Positions 33,856 through 43,265 of a stretch of 64,000 bases of DNA are shown here, in pieces. How positions within the stretch are numbered: the first letter of the stretch is position 1; each line of letters opens with the position of its first letter. The position numbers and the translations under genes are program-made. Below the pieces are notes generated by a model. The model did no database searches. It saw only the letters and a program-made list of their open reading frames with translations, and had not been told where the DNA came from. The stretch covers positions 1 through 64,000 of the forward strand of contig DYCA01000009.1 of the NCBI GenBank assembly GCA_019418305.1. Reading direction: 5' to 3'. The stretch is from Clostridiales bacterium (GTDB lineage Bacteria > Bacillota > Clostridia > Oscillospirales > Butyricicoccaceae).

Positions 33856-35013
33856 ATGGGATTTACACAGGCGTTCAAACTGGCGCTCAAAAGTCTGGCT
33901 GGCAGCAAGCTGCGCGCCTTTCTGACCATGCTGGGTATTATCATTGGCGTCGGTTCGGTAATCATTCTCGTTTCGCTTATGCAGGGCATGACGGGCGAGG
34001 TTACCTCGATGTTTGAGGATATGGGCACCAATATGCTGACTGTGAATGTTACCGGGCGTGGATCGTCCCGCACGGTGGATGTGGACGATATGTATGACCT
34101 TTATGAAGAAAACACAGATGTGTTTATGGGCATGAGTCCGACAGTATCCATTATGGGCTCGGTCAAAACCGCAACCGATTCGGACAGCTTTTCGTCAACC
34201 TCGGTCAGCGGTGTTTCTGAACAATATGCGGAAATCAACGGCCTTGGGCTGCAAAGCGGCCGGTTTATTAGTTATGCGGATTTGGAAACGCGCAGCAAGG
34301 TTGCCGTTGTCGGCACCTATGTAGCAAACATGCTGGGCGGCAATGCGGTCGGACAGACGGTTAAGGTCAACGGAAACGCGCTGACCGTGGTGGGTGTAAT
34401 CGAGCAGCAGGACGACTCGACCGAAGGATCGCAGGATGACTGTATTTATCTGCCGTATACCACCGCCTCTAAGCTGACTTTTGGACAGATTTCTACGTAT
34501 ACCTTTGCCACTTGGGATTCTTCGCTCAATGCGCAGGGTACGACCATTCTGGATAACGCCTTGTATGCGGTGTTTGAAAACGACGATTTTTACACCATTT
34601 CCGATATGCAGGAAATGATTGACTCCATGGAGGAGATGACCGGCATGATGACCATGGTGCTGGTCGGGATTGCGGGCATTTCGCTGCTCGTAGGCGGCAT
34701 CGGCATCATGAATATCATGCTGGTGTCGGTTACGGAGCGCACGCGCGAAATCGGCATCCGCAAATCACTTGGCGCAAAAAAACGCGATATCATGCGCCAG
34801 TTTGTCATCGAGGCCGGAACGACCTCGGCGCTGGGCGGTGTGATTGGCATTGCGCTTGCGCTTGGGCAGGCAATCGGCATCAATGCTGCGCCGTCGGTCA
34901 GTGCGGTTGGCGTAAGCTTTGGCGTTTCGGTGTTCATCGGCGTGTTTTTCGGCTTTATGCCGGCGAATAAGGCAGCAAAGCTCAACCCAATTGATGCGCT
35001 GCGCTATGATTAA
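33856..35013 (+). CDS. MacB-type ABC transporter permease
   Basis: A 385-aa FtsX/MacB-family permease: one N-terminal membrane segment (about 20-45) followed by a large extracellular MacB_PCD domain (SVSGVSEQYAEINGL...GRFISYADLETRSKVAVVG), then three C-terminal segments with ISLLVGGIGIMNIMLVSV and TREIGIRKSLGAKKRDI. This topology fits export of peptides, antibiotics or lipoproteins rather than uptake. Confidence 0.93.
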   Translation: MGFTQAFKLALKSLAGSKLRAFLTMLGIIIGVGSVIILVSLMQGMTGEVTSMFEDMGTNMLTVNVTGRGSSRTVDVDDMYDLYEENTDVFMGMSPTVSIMGSVKTATDSDSFSSTSVSGVSEQYAEINGLGLQSGRFISYADLETRSKVAVVGTYVANMLGGNAVGQTVKVNGNALTVVGVIEQQDDSTEGSQDDCIYLPYTTASKLTFGQISTYTFATWDSSLNAQGTTILDNALYAVFENDDFYTISDMQEMIDSMEEMTGMMTMVLVGIAGISLLVGGIGIMNIMLVSVTERTREIGIRKSLGAKKRDIMRQFVIEAGTTSALGGVIGIALALGQAIGINAAPSVSAVGVSFGVSVFIGVFFGFMPANKAAKLNPIDALRYD

Positions 35014-35026
35014 AAGGAGGAAAAGC

Positions 35027-36874
35027 ATGAAAAAGATACTTTCGCTGCTGCTGACGGCGGCAATGCTTCTCAGCTGTCTGCCGGCGGCGTTTGCCGCATC
35101 AGCGGTATCGGAAAGCGTGGTGGAACAGGTCATTCGATCGACCGGTATCATGGTGGGCGATACAAGCGGCAATATGAATCTGGATAAAACAGTCACCCGT
35201 GCGGAATATGCCAAGATGCTGGTTGCGGCATCCAGCTACAAAGACAAGGTGGCGGGCACGTCCAATGTTTCGCCGTTCAAAGATGTGCCATACACGCACT
35301 GGGCGGCGGGCTACATCAAAACTGCGGTGCAGGAGGGCTGGCTGACCGGTTATCTGGACGGCAGCTATAAGCCGAATCAGACAGTGACCCTGGAGGAAGC
35401 GGCAACCGGCTGCCTCAAGCTGCTCGGATACACCACCGAGGATTTTTCCGGCTCTTATCCGTACGGACAGCTTGCGCTTTATCAATCGCTCGGGCTGGAC
35501 GCGGGCGTAACTGCTTCACAGGGCACGACTATGACCCGCCGCAACATGATGTACTTGTTCTATAATCTGCTCAACGCTGACACCAAGGATGGGCAGGTCT
35601 ATGCGCAGACGTTGGGCTATACCCTGAACAGCAACGGGGAAATCGACTATCTGAGCATGGTGTCGGACACCATGGAAGGGCCGTTTGTGGTAGAGGGCAG
35701 TCTGTCTGATTTGGTTGCGAGCGAGAACAAGACGGTTTACCGCAATGGCTATGCATCCACGGCTGACGCGGTGCAGAAATATGATGTCATTTACTATAAT
35801 GACTCGACCATATGGGCTTATGCCAACGCGGTCAGCGGTACCTATCAGTCCGCTTCTCCTTCCACCTCCTCACCGACCTCGGTGACGGTTGCAGGCAATA
35901 CCTATGAGATTGAGACCAGCGAAGCGGCCTATGCGCTGTCGGCACTCGGCGGACTCAATATCGGTGATGTGGTTACGCTGCTGCTCGGCCGAGACGGCAA
36001 GGTCGCCTATGCGCTGCCCGCAGAGGACTATGCCGCATCGGTTGCCGGTGTGGTGACTGCGGTTGGCACCGGTACATACTATAACGCGGTTGGCAATGCG
36101 TACACTGTCCGCACCATCACCGTCACGGCGACCGATGGTGTCAGCTATGTGTATCCTTGCTCCAAAACTACGATAGAAGAGGGCGATTTTGTTGCAATCG
36201 GTTTCGGCTCGTCCGAAACCGATGTTTCTATCCTGAAGTCCTCTTCACTGACCGGCACGGTATCGGGCCGCACCATTGGCAGCCGCACCATGGCGGATGA
36301 TATCAGGATTTTAGATGTCAACGATAGCACTGCGGTGCGCGTTTATTATTCGCGGTTAAACGGCGCGGTGCTGGAAAACGGCGATGTGCGTTATTATGCG
36401 GTAAACGACGCGGGTGAGATTACGGATTTGATTCTGCGGGACTTTACGGGTGACTTGTATGAATATGGTATTATCACTTCGGCCAAAAATGATTCAGATG
36501 GCATGAACGCATCTGGGGAATATACTTATTTGGTAAATGGTGAGGAAAAAACGCTGACCACCAGTGGCAGTTCGCTCGGCGCATCAGCTGGACCGGCGCG
36601 TCTGACGATGGAAAACGGTCAGCTTACGTCTGTGCGTTCGCTTAACCAGATTAAAGATCCGGACAGCATCACTCAGCTTGGCGTGACGAAGGGTGATGAA
36701 AGCTGGCTGTTCTGGGATAACTGCGCGGTATATCTGTATGATAACTCGAATTACAGCCTGCTGTCGCTAAACGAGCTGCGAAGCAATTTTGACGCATATT
36801 ACATTAACTGCTATTATGATAAGGATACGGATGAAGGGGGACGCATCCGCGTTGTTATAGCGCGTCCCAAATAA
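35027..36874 (+). CDS. SLH-domain cell-surface protein
   Basis: A 615-aa secreted protein. Signal peptide (MKKILSLLLTAAMLLSCLPAAFAA) is followed by three SLH motifs (about 25-185; e.g. FKDVPYTHWAAGYIKTAVQ, TVTRAEYAKMLVAAS) that bind pyruvylated wall polymer. The remaining 400 residues are Thr/Ser/Asp-rich beta domains I cannot name. AAAGGAGG lies 6 nt before ATG 35027, 13 nt behind the permease, so it seems to be the last gene of the efflux operon. A pyruvyl transferase needed for SLH anchoring is encoded at 47031-49280. Confidence 0.88.
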   Translation: MKKILSLLLTAAMLLSCLPAAFAASAVSESVVEQVIRSTGIMVGDTSGNMNLDKTVTRAEYAKMLVAASSYKDKVAGTSNVSPFKDVPYTHWAAGYIKTAVQEGWLTGYLDGSYKPNQTVTLEEAATGCLKLLGYTTEDFSGSYPYGQLALYQSLGLDAGVTASQGTTMTRRNMMYLFYNLLNADTKDGQVYAQTLGYTLNSNGEIDYLSMVSDTMEGPFVVEGSLSDLVASENKTVYRNGYASTADAVQKYDVIYYNDSTIWAYANAVSGTYQSASPSTSSPTSVTVAGNTYEIETSEAAYALSALGGLNIGDVVTLLLGRDGKVAYALPAEDYAASVAGVVTAVGTGTYYNAVGNAYTVRTITVTATDGVSYVYPCSKTTIEEGDFVAIGFGSSETDVSILKSSSLTGTVSGRTIGSRTMADDIRILDVNDSTAVRVYYSRLNGAVLENGDVRYYAVNDAGEITDLILRDFTGDLYEYGIITSAKNDSDGMNASGEYTYLVNGEEKTLTTSGSSLGASAGPARLTMENGQLTSVRSLNQIKDPDSITQLGVTKGDESWLFWDNCAVYLYDNSNYSLLSLNELRSNFDAYYINCYYDKDTDEGGRIRVVIARPK

Positions 36875-36884
36875 CGAATATTCA

Positions 36885-36918
36885 TTAAAAGGGTTTCTCC
36901 ATCGGAGAAACCCTTTTG
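36885..36918 (+). terminator. Terminator of the efflux/SLH operon
   Basis: Perfect stem AAAAGGGTTTCTCC / GGAGAAACCCTTTT with an ATC loop. Confidence 0.85.
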
Positions 36919-36925
36919 ATATTTC

Positions 36926-36954
36926 TTGCGCTTTGCACAAATGGAAGCTATAAT
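36926..36954 (+). promoter_or_regulatory. Promoter of the ybaK-like gene
   Basis: TTGCGC (36926-36931), 17-nt spacer, TATAAT (36949-36954). Confidence 0.7.
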
Positions 36955-36986
36955 ATCTGTATAAAACGCAGATTGGAGCGAGAAAA

Positions 36987-37466
36987 ATGGCTTCGGACAA
37001 AACCAATGTGATGCGCGTGCTGGAACAGCATAAAATCGCGTATACCGCACATGAATATCCGCACGGCAAGGAAGCGGTGGACGGCGTGACGGTGGCCGAA
37101 TTACTTGGTCAGAACGTGGAACAGGTGTTTAAAACGCTGGTCGCGCGCGGTCGATCGGGCAGCTATCATGTGTTTGTCATCCCGGTGGCAAAGGAGCTTG
37201 ACCTGAAAAAAGCTGCCAAAGCTGCGGGGGAGAAATCGGTTGAAATGGTTCATGTCAAGGAATTGCTGGGACTAACCGGCTATGTGCGCGGCGGATGCTC
37301 GCCGGTCGGCATGAAAAAAGCGTTTGCGACCGTGTTTGATGAAAGTGTGAACACTATTCCGACCGTAATTGTATCAGCGGGTAAAATCGGATACCAAATT
37401 GAATGCGCTCCTGCTGAACTGATTGCGCTGACGCGGGCAAAAACCGCGCCTATCACGACGGATTGA
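36987..37466 (+). CDS. ybaK: YbaK/EbsC-family Cys-tRNA(Pro) deacylase
   Basis: A 159-aa single-domain editing enzyme that removes Cys from mischarged tRNA-Pro. Typical blocks are HEYPHGKEAVDGVTVAELLG, VFKTLVARG, FVIPVAKELDLKKAAKAAG and GYVRGGCSPVGMKK, the last with the Gly-rich loop of the active site. GAGCGAG precedes ATG 36987. Its 3' end overlaps the convergent gene by 14 bp. Confidence 0.9.
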   Translation: MASDKTNVMRVLEQHKIAYTAHEYPHGKEAVDGVTVAELLGQNVEQVFKTLVARGRSGSYHVFVIPVAKELDLKKAAKAAGEKSVEMVHVKELLGLTGYVRGGCSPVGMKKAFATVFDESVNTIPTVIVSAGKIGYQIECAPAELIALTRAKTAPITTD

Positions 37467-38226
37467 GCAGCTCCTCGGCATCCGGAAACAGCGCGAACAC
37501 GGTCTGCACGCCGCAGCCGGTCAGCTGCGCGAGCTTGGCCTCTAATGTGGAGGCGTCGTCGAACAAAACGAAGTGCGCGCGGCCATCTGTGTCGGTGTAG
37601 GTGAAGTATTTAGCGCACAGCTCGCGGGAGAAGAATGCCTGCGCGCCGGTGTGCGTGAGCAGCGCTTCGCGCTCAACTTTGGTCAGGGTCTTACCGTTCG
37701 GTGTGGTAGAGGGCAGGGTGAAATCCTGTGAGATCGGCTGCAAAAACGCCGCGATGCGCGCTGCACCGTAGATGCCTTGTAAGGATGAGATATAGGCGGT
37801 CAGACTGCCGCCCGAGAGTGCGGTCGGTGTGGTCAAAATCGCGTGTGTCAGCTGGCGGCCGCAGGCAAGCGGGACGAAAAACGGGATATCCGCCTCATGC
37901 AGCGCAGTATCAAAAGCGGCCAGCAGTGCGCGGCCGCGTGGTGTGTCGTGCTCAAAATCCGCGAATACGCCGGGGGCGCCCGTGCGCTTGGCCTCAAAAA
38001 CCAGATCGGACGCCAGTCGGTCCGGGTTGCAGAGGGCCAAATCGAGCGGCGGATCGCATAGGCCGAGCAGACAGTTCGCCTGCGCGGTAGGAAGCTGTAA
38101 ACGCTGCAAAGCGCCTTTAGGCGTAATACCCAGACAGAGATGTAGTACGGGCATGCCTTGCCCGGCTGCGCGCGCCGTATCCCGACCGGTGCATACCAGT
38201 ACCAGATTTTTCGTATATACCATCAT
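37453..38226 (-). CDS. Unrecognised protein, possibly TIM-barrel glycosidase-like
   Basis: A 257-aa protein I cannot name. VFADFEHDTPRGRALLAAFDTALHE and the Ala-rich alternation suggest a barrel fold as in GH18-type proteins, but the DxxDxDxE catalytic motif is not present. There is no signal peptide. Tandem ATGs at 38226 and 38223 follow AAAGGGAG; either may be used. It is convergent with ybaK (14-bp overlap) and divergent from yqeG. Confidence 0.6.
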   Translation of the reverse strand: MMVYTKNLVLVCTGRDTARAAGQGMPVLHLCLGITPKGALQRLQLPTAQANCLLGLCDPPLDLALCNPDRLASDLVFEAKRTGAPGVFADFEHDTPRGRALLAAFDTALHEADIPFFVPLACGRQLTHAILTTPTALSGGSLTAYISSLQGIYGAARIAAFLQPISQDFTLPSTTPNGKTLTKVEREALLTHTGAQAFFSRELCAKYFTYTDTDGRAHFVLFDDASTLEAKLAQLTGCGVQTVFALFPDAEELLNPS

Positions 38227-38352
38227 GATCGACTCCCTTTGTGTTCGGGGCAGCGCGCCTGACGGAGAATGCGGCGCTGCACTGGACTTTTTGGACAAAT
38301 TCTATTACACTATATGTGGCATTCGCTAAAGTGAGAACGCAGGAGTGAACGA

Positions 38353-38865
38353 ATGAGCAAACTGATTCCGGATTATGTGTTTGATTCTATTTATGATATT
38401 ACGCCCGCACTGCTTGAGCAGCATGGGATTCGCGGCGTGCTGATTGATCTGGACGGCACAATGGCCTCACACAAGGCGGCGCTGCCGCCGGATACGCTTG
38501 CGCCGTTTGTGCGCACGCTGCGTGAGGCCGGCGTGCAGGTGTTGGTGTTTTCCAACAACCGCGAGCGGCGTGTGGGCAAGTTTTGTGAAGCATTGGGCGC
38601 GGAATATATCTGCCGGGCGACCAAGCCGCTGTCGTTTGGCTTCCGCCGCGCGGCAAAGCGGCTCGGTCTGTCTCTCAGTCAAATTGCCGTGGTGGGCGAC
38701 CAGATTTTCACCGATGTGCTCGGTGGGAACTGCGTCGGCGCGCTGACCTGCTATGTGCAGACACTCGACCGACATTATTTCTGGGTAAATGTGCGTTACC
38801 AAATTGAGCGCGGTTTTATCGAGCGCGGCAAGCGCAGAATGGAGGCGAGAGGACGGCATGAGTAA
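38353..38865 (+). CDS. yqeG: YqeG-family HAD phosphatase
   Basis: A 170-aa HAD superfamily IIIA phosphatase. Motif I is LIDLDGTMAS, motif II VLVFSNNRERR, motif III Lys in TKPLSFGFRRA, motif IV AVVGDQIFTDVLGGN. Length and motifs match YqeG. The ATG at 38353 follows AGGAGTG. It begins a four-gene set with 8-, 4-bp overlaps and a 10-nt gap. Confidence 0.92.
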   Translation: MSKLIPDYVFDSIYDITPALLEQHGIRGVLIDLDGTMASHKAALPPDTLAPFVRTLREAGVQVLVFSNNRERRVGKFCEALGAEYICRATKPLSFGFRRAAKRLGLSLSQIAVVGDQIFTDVLGGNCVGALTCYVQTLDRHYFWVNVRYQIERGFIERGKRRMEARGRHE

Positions 38866-39718
38866 GGCAAGATTCGGCCCGGCGGGTAATTCCGAGTCCT
38901 TTGTCGCTGAGGGCTTCAAAAAAAGCGAGGACGCGCCCGCGTGGCTGGCTGCCAAGGGCCTGACCGCGTTTGAATACCAGTGCGGCCGCGGCGTGCGCTG
39001 CGGAGAAGAAACGGCGCGCAAAATCGGTGTGGCGGCAGCGCTGCATGATATCCGCATGAGCATCCACGCGCCGTATTTCATCAATCTTTCTTCCGAGGAA
39101 ACCGAACGGATGGAAAAGAATATTGGCTATGTGTTGGAAACGGCGCGGCTGGCAGTGCCGTTGGGCGCGACGCGCATGGTGGTGCATTGCGGTGGACAGG
39201 GCAAGCTGACGCGTGAGCGCGCGATGCGCAACACGCATGAGAACGTAAAAAATATTCTGCGTGCCTTGGAAGAAACGCATCTGACCGGATGTACGGTTTG
39301 TCTGGAAACCATGGGAAAGAAGAGCGTACTCGGTTCAGCCGAGGAGGTCTGCGAGTTGGTTGCGGCGGACGAGCGTTTGCTGCCCTGCATCGACTTTGGG
39401 CACCTCAACTGCCGCACAGGCGGCGGTATGTCCACGCGCGAGGATGTGCGACGGCTGTTTGACTTGATGGAAAACACCATCGGCGTCGAGCGCACACGCA
39501 TGCTGCACGCGCATTTTTCCCACATCGAGTACAACGACAAGGGTGAGGTGCGGCATCTGACCTTTGCCGATACGGAATACGGGCCGGACTTTACGCCGGT
39601 GGCGCAGGAGGCCGCAGCGCGTGGTTATACGCCGACCTTCATTTGTGAATCGGCCGGAACGCAGGCCGAGGATGCTGTGACGATGATGCAAATTTTTCAC
39701 AAGGAGATAGAAAAATGA
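38858..39718 (+). CDS. TIM-barrel AP endonuclease 2-family protein (Nfo-like)
   Basis: A 286-aa member of the xylose isomerase-like / endonuclease IV superfamily. Metal-binding segments are [50 protein letters not shown] and FICESAG, matching the zinc ligands of Nfo. It may therefore be a deoxyribonuclease IV, though it is short of firm proof. ATG 38858 lies inside the yqeG end (8-bp overlap) behind AGAGGA; an earlier start at 38789 was rejected. Confidence 0.75.
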   Translation: MSKARFGPAGNSESFVAEGFKKSEDAPAWLAAKGLTAFEYQCGRGVRCGEETARKIGVAAALHDIRMSIHAPYFINLSSEETERMEKNIGYVLETARLAVPLGATRMVVHCGGQGKLTRERAMRNTHENVKNILRALEETHLTGCTVCLETMGKKSVLGSAEEVCELVAADERLLPCIDFGHLNCRTGGGMSTREDVRRLFDLMENTIGVERTRMLHAHFSHIEYNDKGEVRHLTFADTEYGPDFTPVAQEAAARGYTPTFICESAGTQAEDAVTMMQIFHKEIEK

Positions 39719-40149
39719 AAAAAGTGCTGCTGATTCATGGACCCAATCTCAACCTGACCGGCCAGCGTGAGCCGGGCATTTACGGTTCGGAGACGCTTGC
39801 CGCTATCAACGCGGAAGTGGTCAACAAATGCCAGCGTCTGGGGATGGAGTGCACCGTGTTCCAGTCCAACTCGGAGGGCGCGCTTATCGACCGCATTCAT
39901 GCCGCGCGTGAGGACTGCGATGCCATCATCATCAACGCGGGCGCATATACGCATTATAGCTATGCGCTGCGCGATGCGATCGCCGCGGTGCGGCTGCCTG
40001 CTGTGGAGGTGCACATGTCCAATGTACATGCGCGCGAAGAATTCCGTCACAAGTCGGTCATTGGTCCGGTGTGCGCGGGCGTGATTGCGGGATTCGGAAA
40101 GCATAGCTATCTGCTGGCCGTTGATGCGGTCAAGGCGATCATCGGGTGA
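39715..40149 (+). CDS. aroQ: Type II 3-dehydroquinate dehydratase
   Basis: A 144-aa enzyme of the shikimate pathway. [20 protein letters not shown] carries the catalytic Tyr and Arg; [17 protein letters not shown] and [18 protein letters not shown] carry the substrate-binding residues and His. Full length for the family. The ATG overlaps the previous TGA (ATGA) behind AAGGAG. Confidence 0.96.
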   Translation: MKKVLLIHGPNLNLTGQREPGIYGSETLAAINAEVVNKCQRLGMECTVFQSNSEGALIDRIHAAREDCDAIIINAGAYTHYSYALRDAIAAVRLPAVEVHMSNVHAREEFRHKSVIGPVCAGVIAGFGKHSYLLAVDAVKAIIG

Positions 40150-40159
40150 GGCGATAAGA

Positions 40160-41224
40160 ATGAAACGAAAACAATTGCAGGAGCTGCTGCTGGAAGCGCC
40201 GTATGACGCGCTGGTGCTGACCAGCGAGGTCAACCGCCGCTATGCGACCGGTTTCCATTCGTCGGCGGGTGTGGTATATCTGTCCGCTGAGCAGGCGGTG
40301 TTCTATACGGATTTCCGCTATGTTGAGGCGGCGCGCGCCGCGGTTACGGATTTTGAGGTGCGCGAGATTGGCGCTGGCCGCAGCTATACCGCAGCTGTCA
40401 ATGAGCTGATTGAGCAGGACGGCGTACGCACGGTAGCGTTGGAGGACGAGACGCTGACACATGCCGAGTATACCCGGTGGGCGACGGCACTGCATGCCAC
40501 CGCCATGCGTCTGGAGGACAGCATTGCTCGTTTGCGCGTAACCAAAGAGGATGACGAGGTTGAAAAGATTGTTGCGGCGCAGCGCATCGCTGAGCAGGCG
40601 TTTGAGGAGGTCATGAACGACATCCGCGTTGGCGTGACCGAAAAAGAGATTGCCGCGCGCCTAACCTATCTGATGCTGCACTACGGGGCGGAGAATATGT
40701 CGTTCGACCCGATTGTGGTGTCGGGCGCGAACAGCTCCAAGCCCCACGGAGTACCCACTGATAAACCGATTGCGGCGGGGGATTTTGTGACGATGGACTT
40801 TGGCTGTATTGTGGACGGTTACTGCTCGGATATGACGCGCACAGTTGCAGTCGGGCATGTGACCGAGGAGATGCAGCGCGTATACGACATCGTGCTGGAT
40901 GCGCAGCTGGCAGGCATCGCATGCTGTAAGGCGGGGGTATCCGGTCGGGAGGTGGACGGCGCAGCGCGTCTCGTGATTGAGGCGGCGGGCTACGGTGATG
41001 CCTTTGGTCACGGCTTTGGCCATGGCGTGGGTCTGGAAATTCACGAAGCGCCGACGGCATCCTCGCGTTCAGAAGCACTGCTGCCTGCGGGCAGCATCTT
41101 GACGGCGGAACCGGGCATTTATTTACCCGGGAAATTTGGCGTGCGCACCGAGGATATGCTGTATGTCATCGAGGACGGCTGCATCAATCTGACTGAAGCG
41201 CCCAAGACGCTGCGCATTCTGTAA
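40160..41224 (+). CDS. pepP: Xaa-Pro aminopeptidase (M24 family)
   Basis: A 354-aa metallopeptidase that frees N-terminal residues before proline. Creatinase-type N-domain (1-125) precedes the pita-bread fold with metal ligands in TMDFGCIVDGYCSDMTRT (two Asp), FGHGFGHGVGLEIHEAP (His), LTAEPGIYLP (Glu) and VRTEDMLYV (Glu). It follows aroQ by 10 nt, a common order in Clostridia, often before efp; here a terminator follows instead. Confidence 0.92.
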   Translation: MKRKQLQELLLEAPYDALVLTSEVNRRYATGFHSSAGVVYLSAEQAVFYTDFRYVEAARAAVTDFEVREIGAGRSYTAAVNELIEQDGVRTVALEDETLTHAEYTRWATALHATAMRLEDSIARLRVTKEDDEVEKIVAAQRIAEQAFEEVMNDIRVGVTEKEIAARLTYLMLHYGAENMSFDPIVVSGANSSKPHGVPTDKPIAAGDFVTMDFGCIVDGYCSDMTRTVAVGHVTEEMQRVYDIVLDAQLAGIACCKAGVSGREVDGAARLVIEAAGYGDAFGHGFGHGVGLEIHEAPTASSRSEALLPAGSILTAEPGIYLPGKFGVRTEDMLYVIEDGCINLTEAPKTLRIL

Positions 41225-41245
41225 AAAAAGAAACCGCATGACGGA

Positions 41246-41282
41246 AAAAGCACCGGAAACCCAAGTGTTTCCGGTGCTTTGC
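41246..41282. terminator. Bidirectional terminator
   Basis: Stem AAAGCACCGGAAAC / GTTTCCGGTGCTTT (GTGTTTCC side) with a CCAA loop; the minus strand has TTTTT after it. It separates pepP from the convergent HPr-like gene. Confidence 0.8.
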
Positions 41283-41312
41283 TATTTAAGTATTTTCGGA
41301 TGCGGGAAAGGA

Positions 41313-41555
41313 TTACTCCTCGTCCTCGATTTCCAGATAGTCAGCCAGATCCTTGAACAGGGCGGTCGGGTCGACATCGTCCTCCAAGACGATCTGCAGC
41401 GGCTCGTTGAGCGACAGCAGGAACATGCCGAGCAGGCTCTTAGCGTCTACCATACCACTCTTGCCGTGAATCCAGATATCAAAGCCGTACTTGGTGACAA
41501 TCTTGTTAATCTTCTGGATATCATCCGTATTCTTTACGCGGATACCTCTGGTCAT
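41313..41555 (-). CDS. HPr-like protein without the catalytic His
   Basis: An 80-aa protein with the HPr fold pattern. The Ser46 region is kept (GMVDAKSLLGMFLLSL, Ser40 here), as in the HPr kinase target loop, but the ARPA/His15 segment is lost (DDIQKINKIVTKYG). It therefore cannot carry PEP-derived phosphate in sugar uptake and resembles Crh-type regulators. GGAGGTAA precedes ATG 41555; a start at 41603 was rejected. It is monocistronic. Confidence 0.8.
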   Translation of the reverse strand: MTRGIRVKNTDDIQKINKIVTKYGFDIWIHGKSGMVDAKSLLGMFLLSLNEPLQIVLEDDVDPTALFKDLADYLEIEDEE

Positions 41556-41762
41556 AATGATTACCTCCATTTCAAAAGCGCTGAGTTCTTTTTCTGCTAT
41601 CATTATAGCATAAAAATATAGAAAGGAAAGAGTTTTTTTACGTTATTCGGTGTTTTTCATCATTTTGAAGCCGGAAGAGGTGCGCGTTTTATAAATCTTG
41701 TGTTTTATGCACAAATAGTACACAGTAAAACTGTGCAATGTGCGAATTTCATAAGGATATAA

Positions 41763-41797
41763 CCAAAAAAGAACAGCCTGCGCATCAGCAGGCTGTT
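41763..41797 (-). terminator. Terminator of the sigma/DUF4179 operon
   Basis: Stem AACAGCCTGC / GCAGGCTGTT with a GCATCA loop; TTCTTTTTTGG follows on the minus strand. Confidence 0.85.
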
Positions 41798-41855
41798 ATA
41801 TGCCGAGCCGGAACAGCCCCACACCGTCCGGCCTCATTTACCCCCACAGGGCTTT

Positions 41856-43265
41856 CTACTCTTCTATCGAAATGGTAATATGATTGATTCGGATGGCTGC
41901 AACTGTTTCGGTTTGCAGAAAACGGCGGCTTTCCGAACCGGTCTGGTATTGGTATTCTATGCCGAACTGCGCTGTGGTTGTATCCGAACTGTCCGAACTG
42001 AGTGAGCTGCCATGTGAAACGGTGCGCACGGTGGTGCCGTCCTGCAGGACAAGCGTCACATCCGGCGTTTGCCGATCATCGAAATACAACGGATTACTGG
42101 ATATGGGATCAACTGGCATGGTGCCGAGAAGCTCTACTCCCAGAGGGGTAATGTTGAGCTGAGTGATCCGAATACCGTCTGCCATTTCCAGATTCAGCTC
42201 GCGCGTTAGTGTTTTTGCACTTGGAGCACAGAAAGAAAACGACCAGCCTTCTTTCGTCAGCGGAGTATAACGTTGGTAAGTGATTTGCGGCTCCAGATAA
42301 GGCAGATCATCTTCTGTCAACCCTTCAAACTGGGTTTCGCAAAGCTCAGTGGCGCAGTTCGTGTCTCCATAGCTATGCAGTGAGCCAAAGTATAAGCGGT
42401 CAGTACGGATATCACGTAAAGATTCAATTTGTGCCGCTACGCTGTCATAGGAATCGTATTCGGGCATACAGAGCGAAACGCACAAAATGTCGCCTTGAAA
42501 GGCGACGCCTGCAAATTGAATTTCTGGGAATTGGTAGGATTGCGGCAGCATGACATCGGCGCAGTCTTGCTGCTGTAGAGCAGTGAGCCGCTGTGCTCCG
42601 TCATCCTCCTCCTGATAGGTGACCGGATGCGTTTGGTAGATTGCGGCAAGATCCATCGGGGCAGATAGAGTATCACTCTGCTCCATGCAGGAGGCCGGAT
42701 CGATAGTCAGTGTCAACTGGCGGTCGCCGGGATCTTCGGTCAGCGAGAATGCCTGATAGTAATACTCTACCGAAGGGTCTTGACTGTCCATCGAACCCAT
42801 CCCGCTGGACGACATGCAGTATTCGTCCGAACCATCCATCAGCAAATTGGAATTTCCCAAAAGGGTTATGCGCGAATCGGTGTTGACGGTGGAGTTATCC
42901 GCGTAGCGGAAGGAATAGAGAACCGCGACGTCATCCTCACTGACAATCGCGTCTTCCAGCGTGATGGTGCAGCCGTCGATGGTCTGTGTTTGCCGTACGG
43001 GAGTGGCAAGGCCGTCCGGTATCATGACGTTCTGTCCGAAAAGTGCGTTCCAGCCGCCGGAAAACTGCACCATAGCTGCGGCGGCAGTTGCGGTCAGCAG
43101 AACTGCGGCAAGGATAGCGGCCAGAAGACGCTGTGGGCTGCGCAGCGGCATACGGCGGCTGCGGCGGGCGCGCTGCTCTCGCACCGCGCCGGCAATATCA
43201 TACATCGGCGTTTCGATCTGTTCCAGCGCCTGACGGATACGCAGATCATCCGGTGTGAGTTTCAT
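41856..43265 (-). CDS. DUF4179-type membrane protein, probable anti-sigma factor
   Basis: A 469-aa protein: cytoplasmic N-terminus of about 50 residues, one membrane segment (LLAAILAAVLLTATAAAAM), then extracellular domains with SGGWNALFGQ and TITLEDAIVSEDDVAVLYSF, features of DUF4179. Such proteins are usually encoded directly after an ECF-type sigma gene and hold it in check. Start ATG 43265 follows AAAGGAGGAG and lies inside the sigma gene's end (20-bp overlap). The signal sensed is unknown. Confidence 0.82.
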   Translation of the reverse strand: MKLTPDDLRIRQALEQIETPMYDIAGAVREQRARRSRRMPLRSPQRLLAAILAAVLLTATAAAAMVQFSGGWNALFGQNVMIPDGLATPVRQTQTIDGCTITLEDAIVSEDDVAVLYSFRYADNSTVNTDSRITLLGNSNLLMDGSDEYCMSSSGMGSMDSQDPSVEYYYQAFSLTEDPGDRQLTLTIDPASCMEQSDTLSAPMDLAAIYQTHPVTYQEEDDGAQRLTALQQQDCADVMLPQSYQFPEIQFAGVAFQGDILCVSLCMPEYDSYDSVAAQIESLRDIRTDRLYFGSLHSYGDTNCATELCETQFEGLTEDDLPYLEPQITYQRYTPLTKEGWSFSFCAPSAKTLTRELNLEMADGIRITQLNITPLGVELLGTMPVDPISSNPLYFDDRQTPDVTLVLQDGTTVRTVSHGSSLSSDSSDTTTAQFGIEYQYQTGSESRRFLQTETVAAIRINHITISIEE

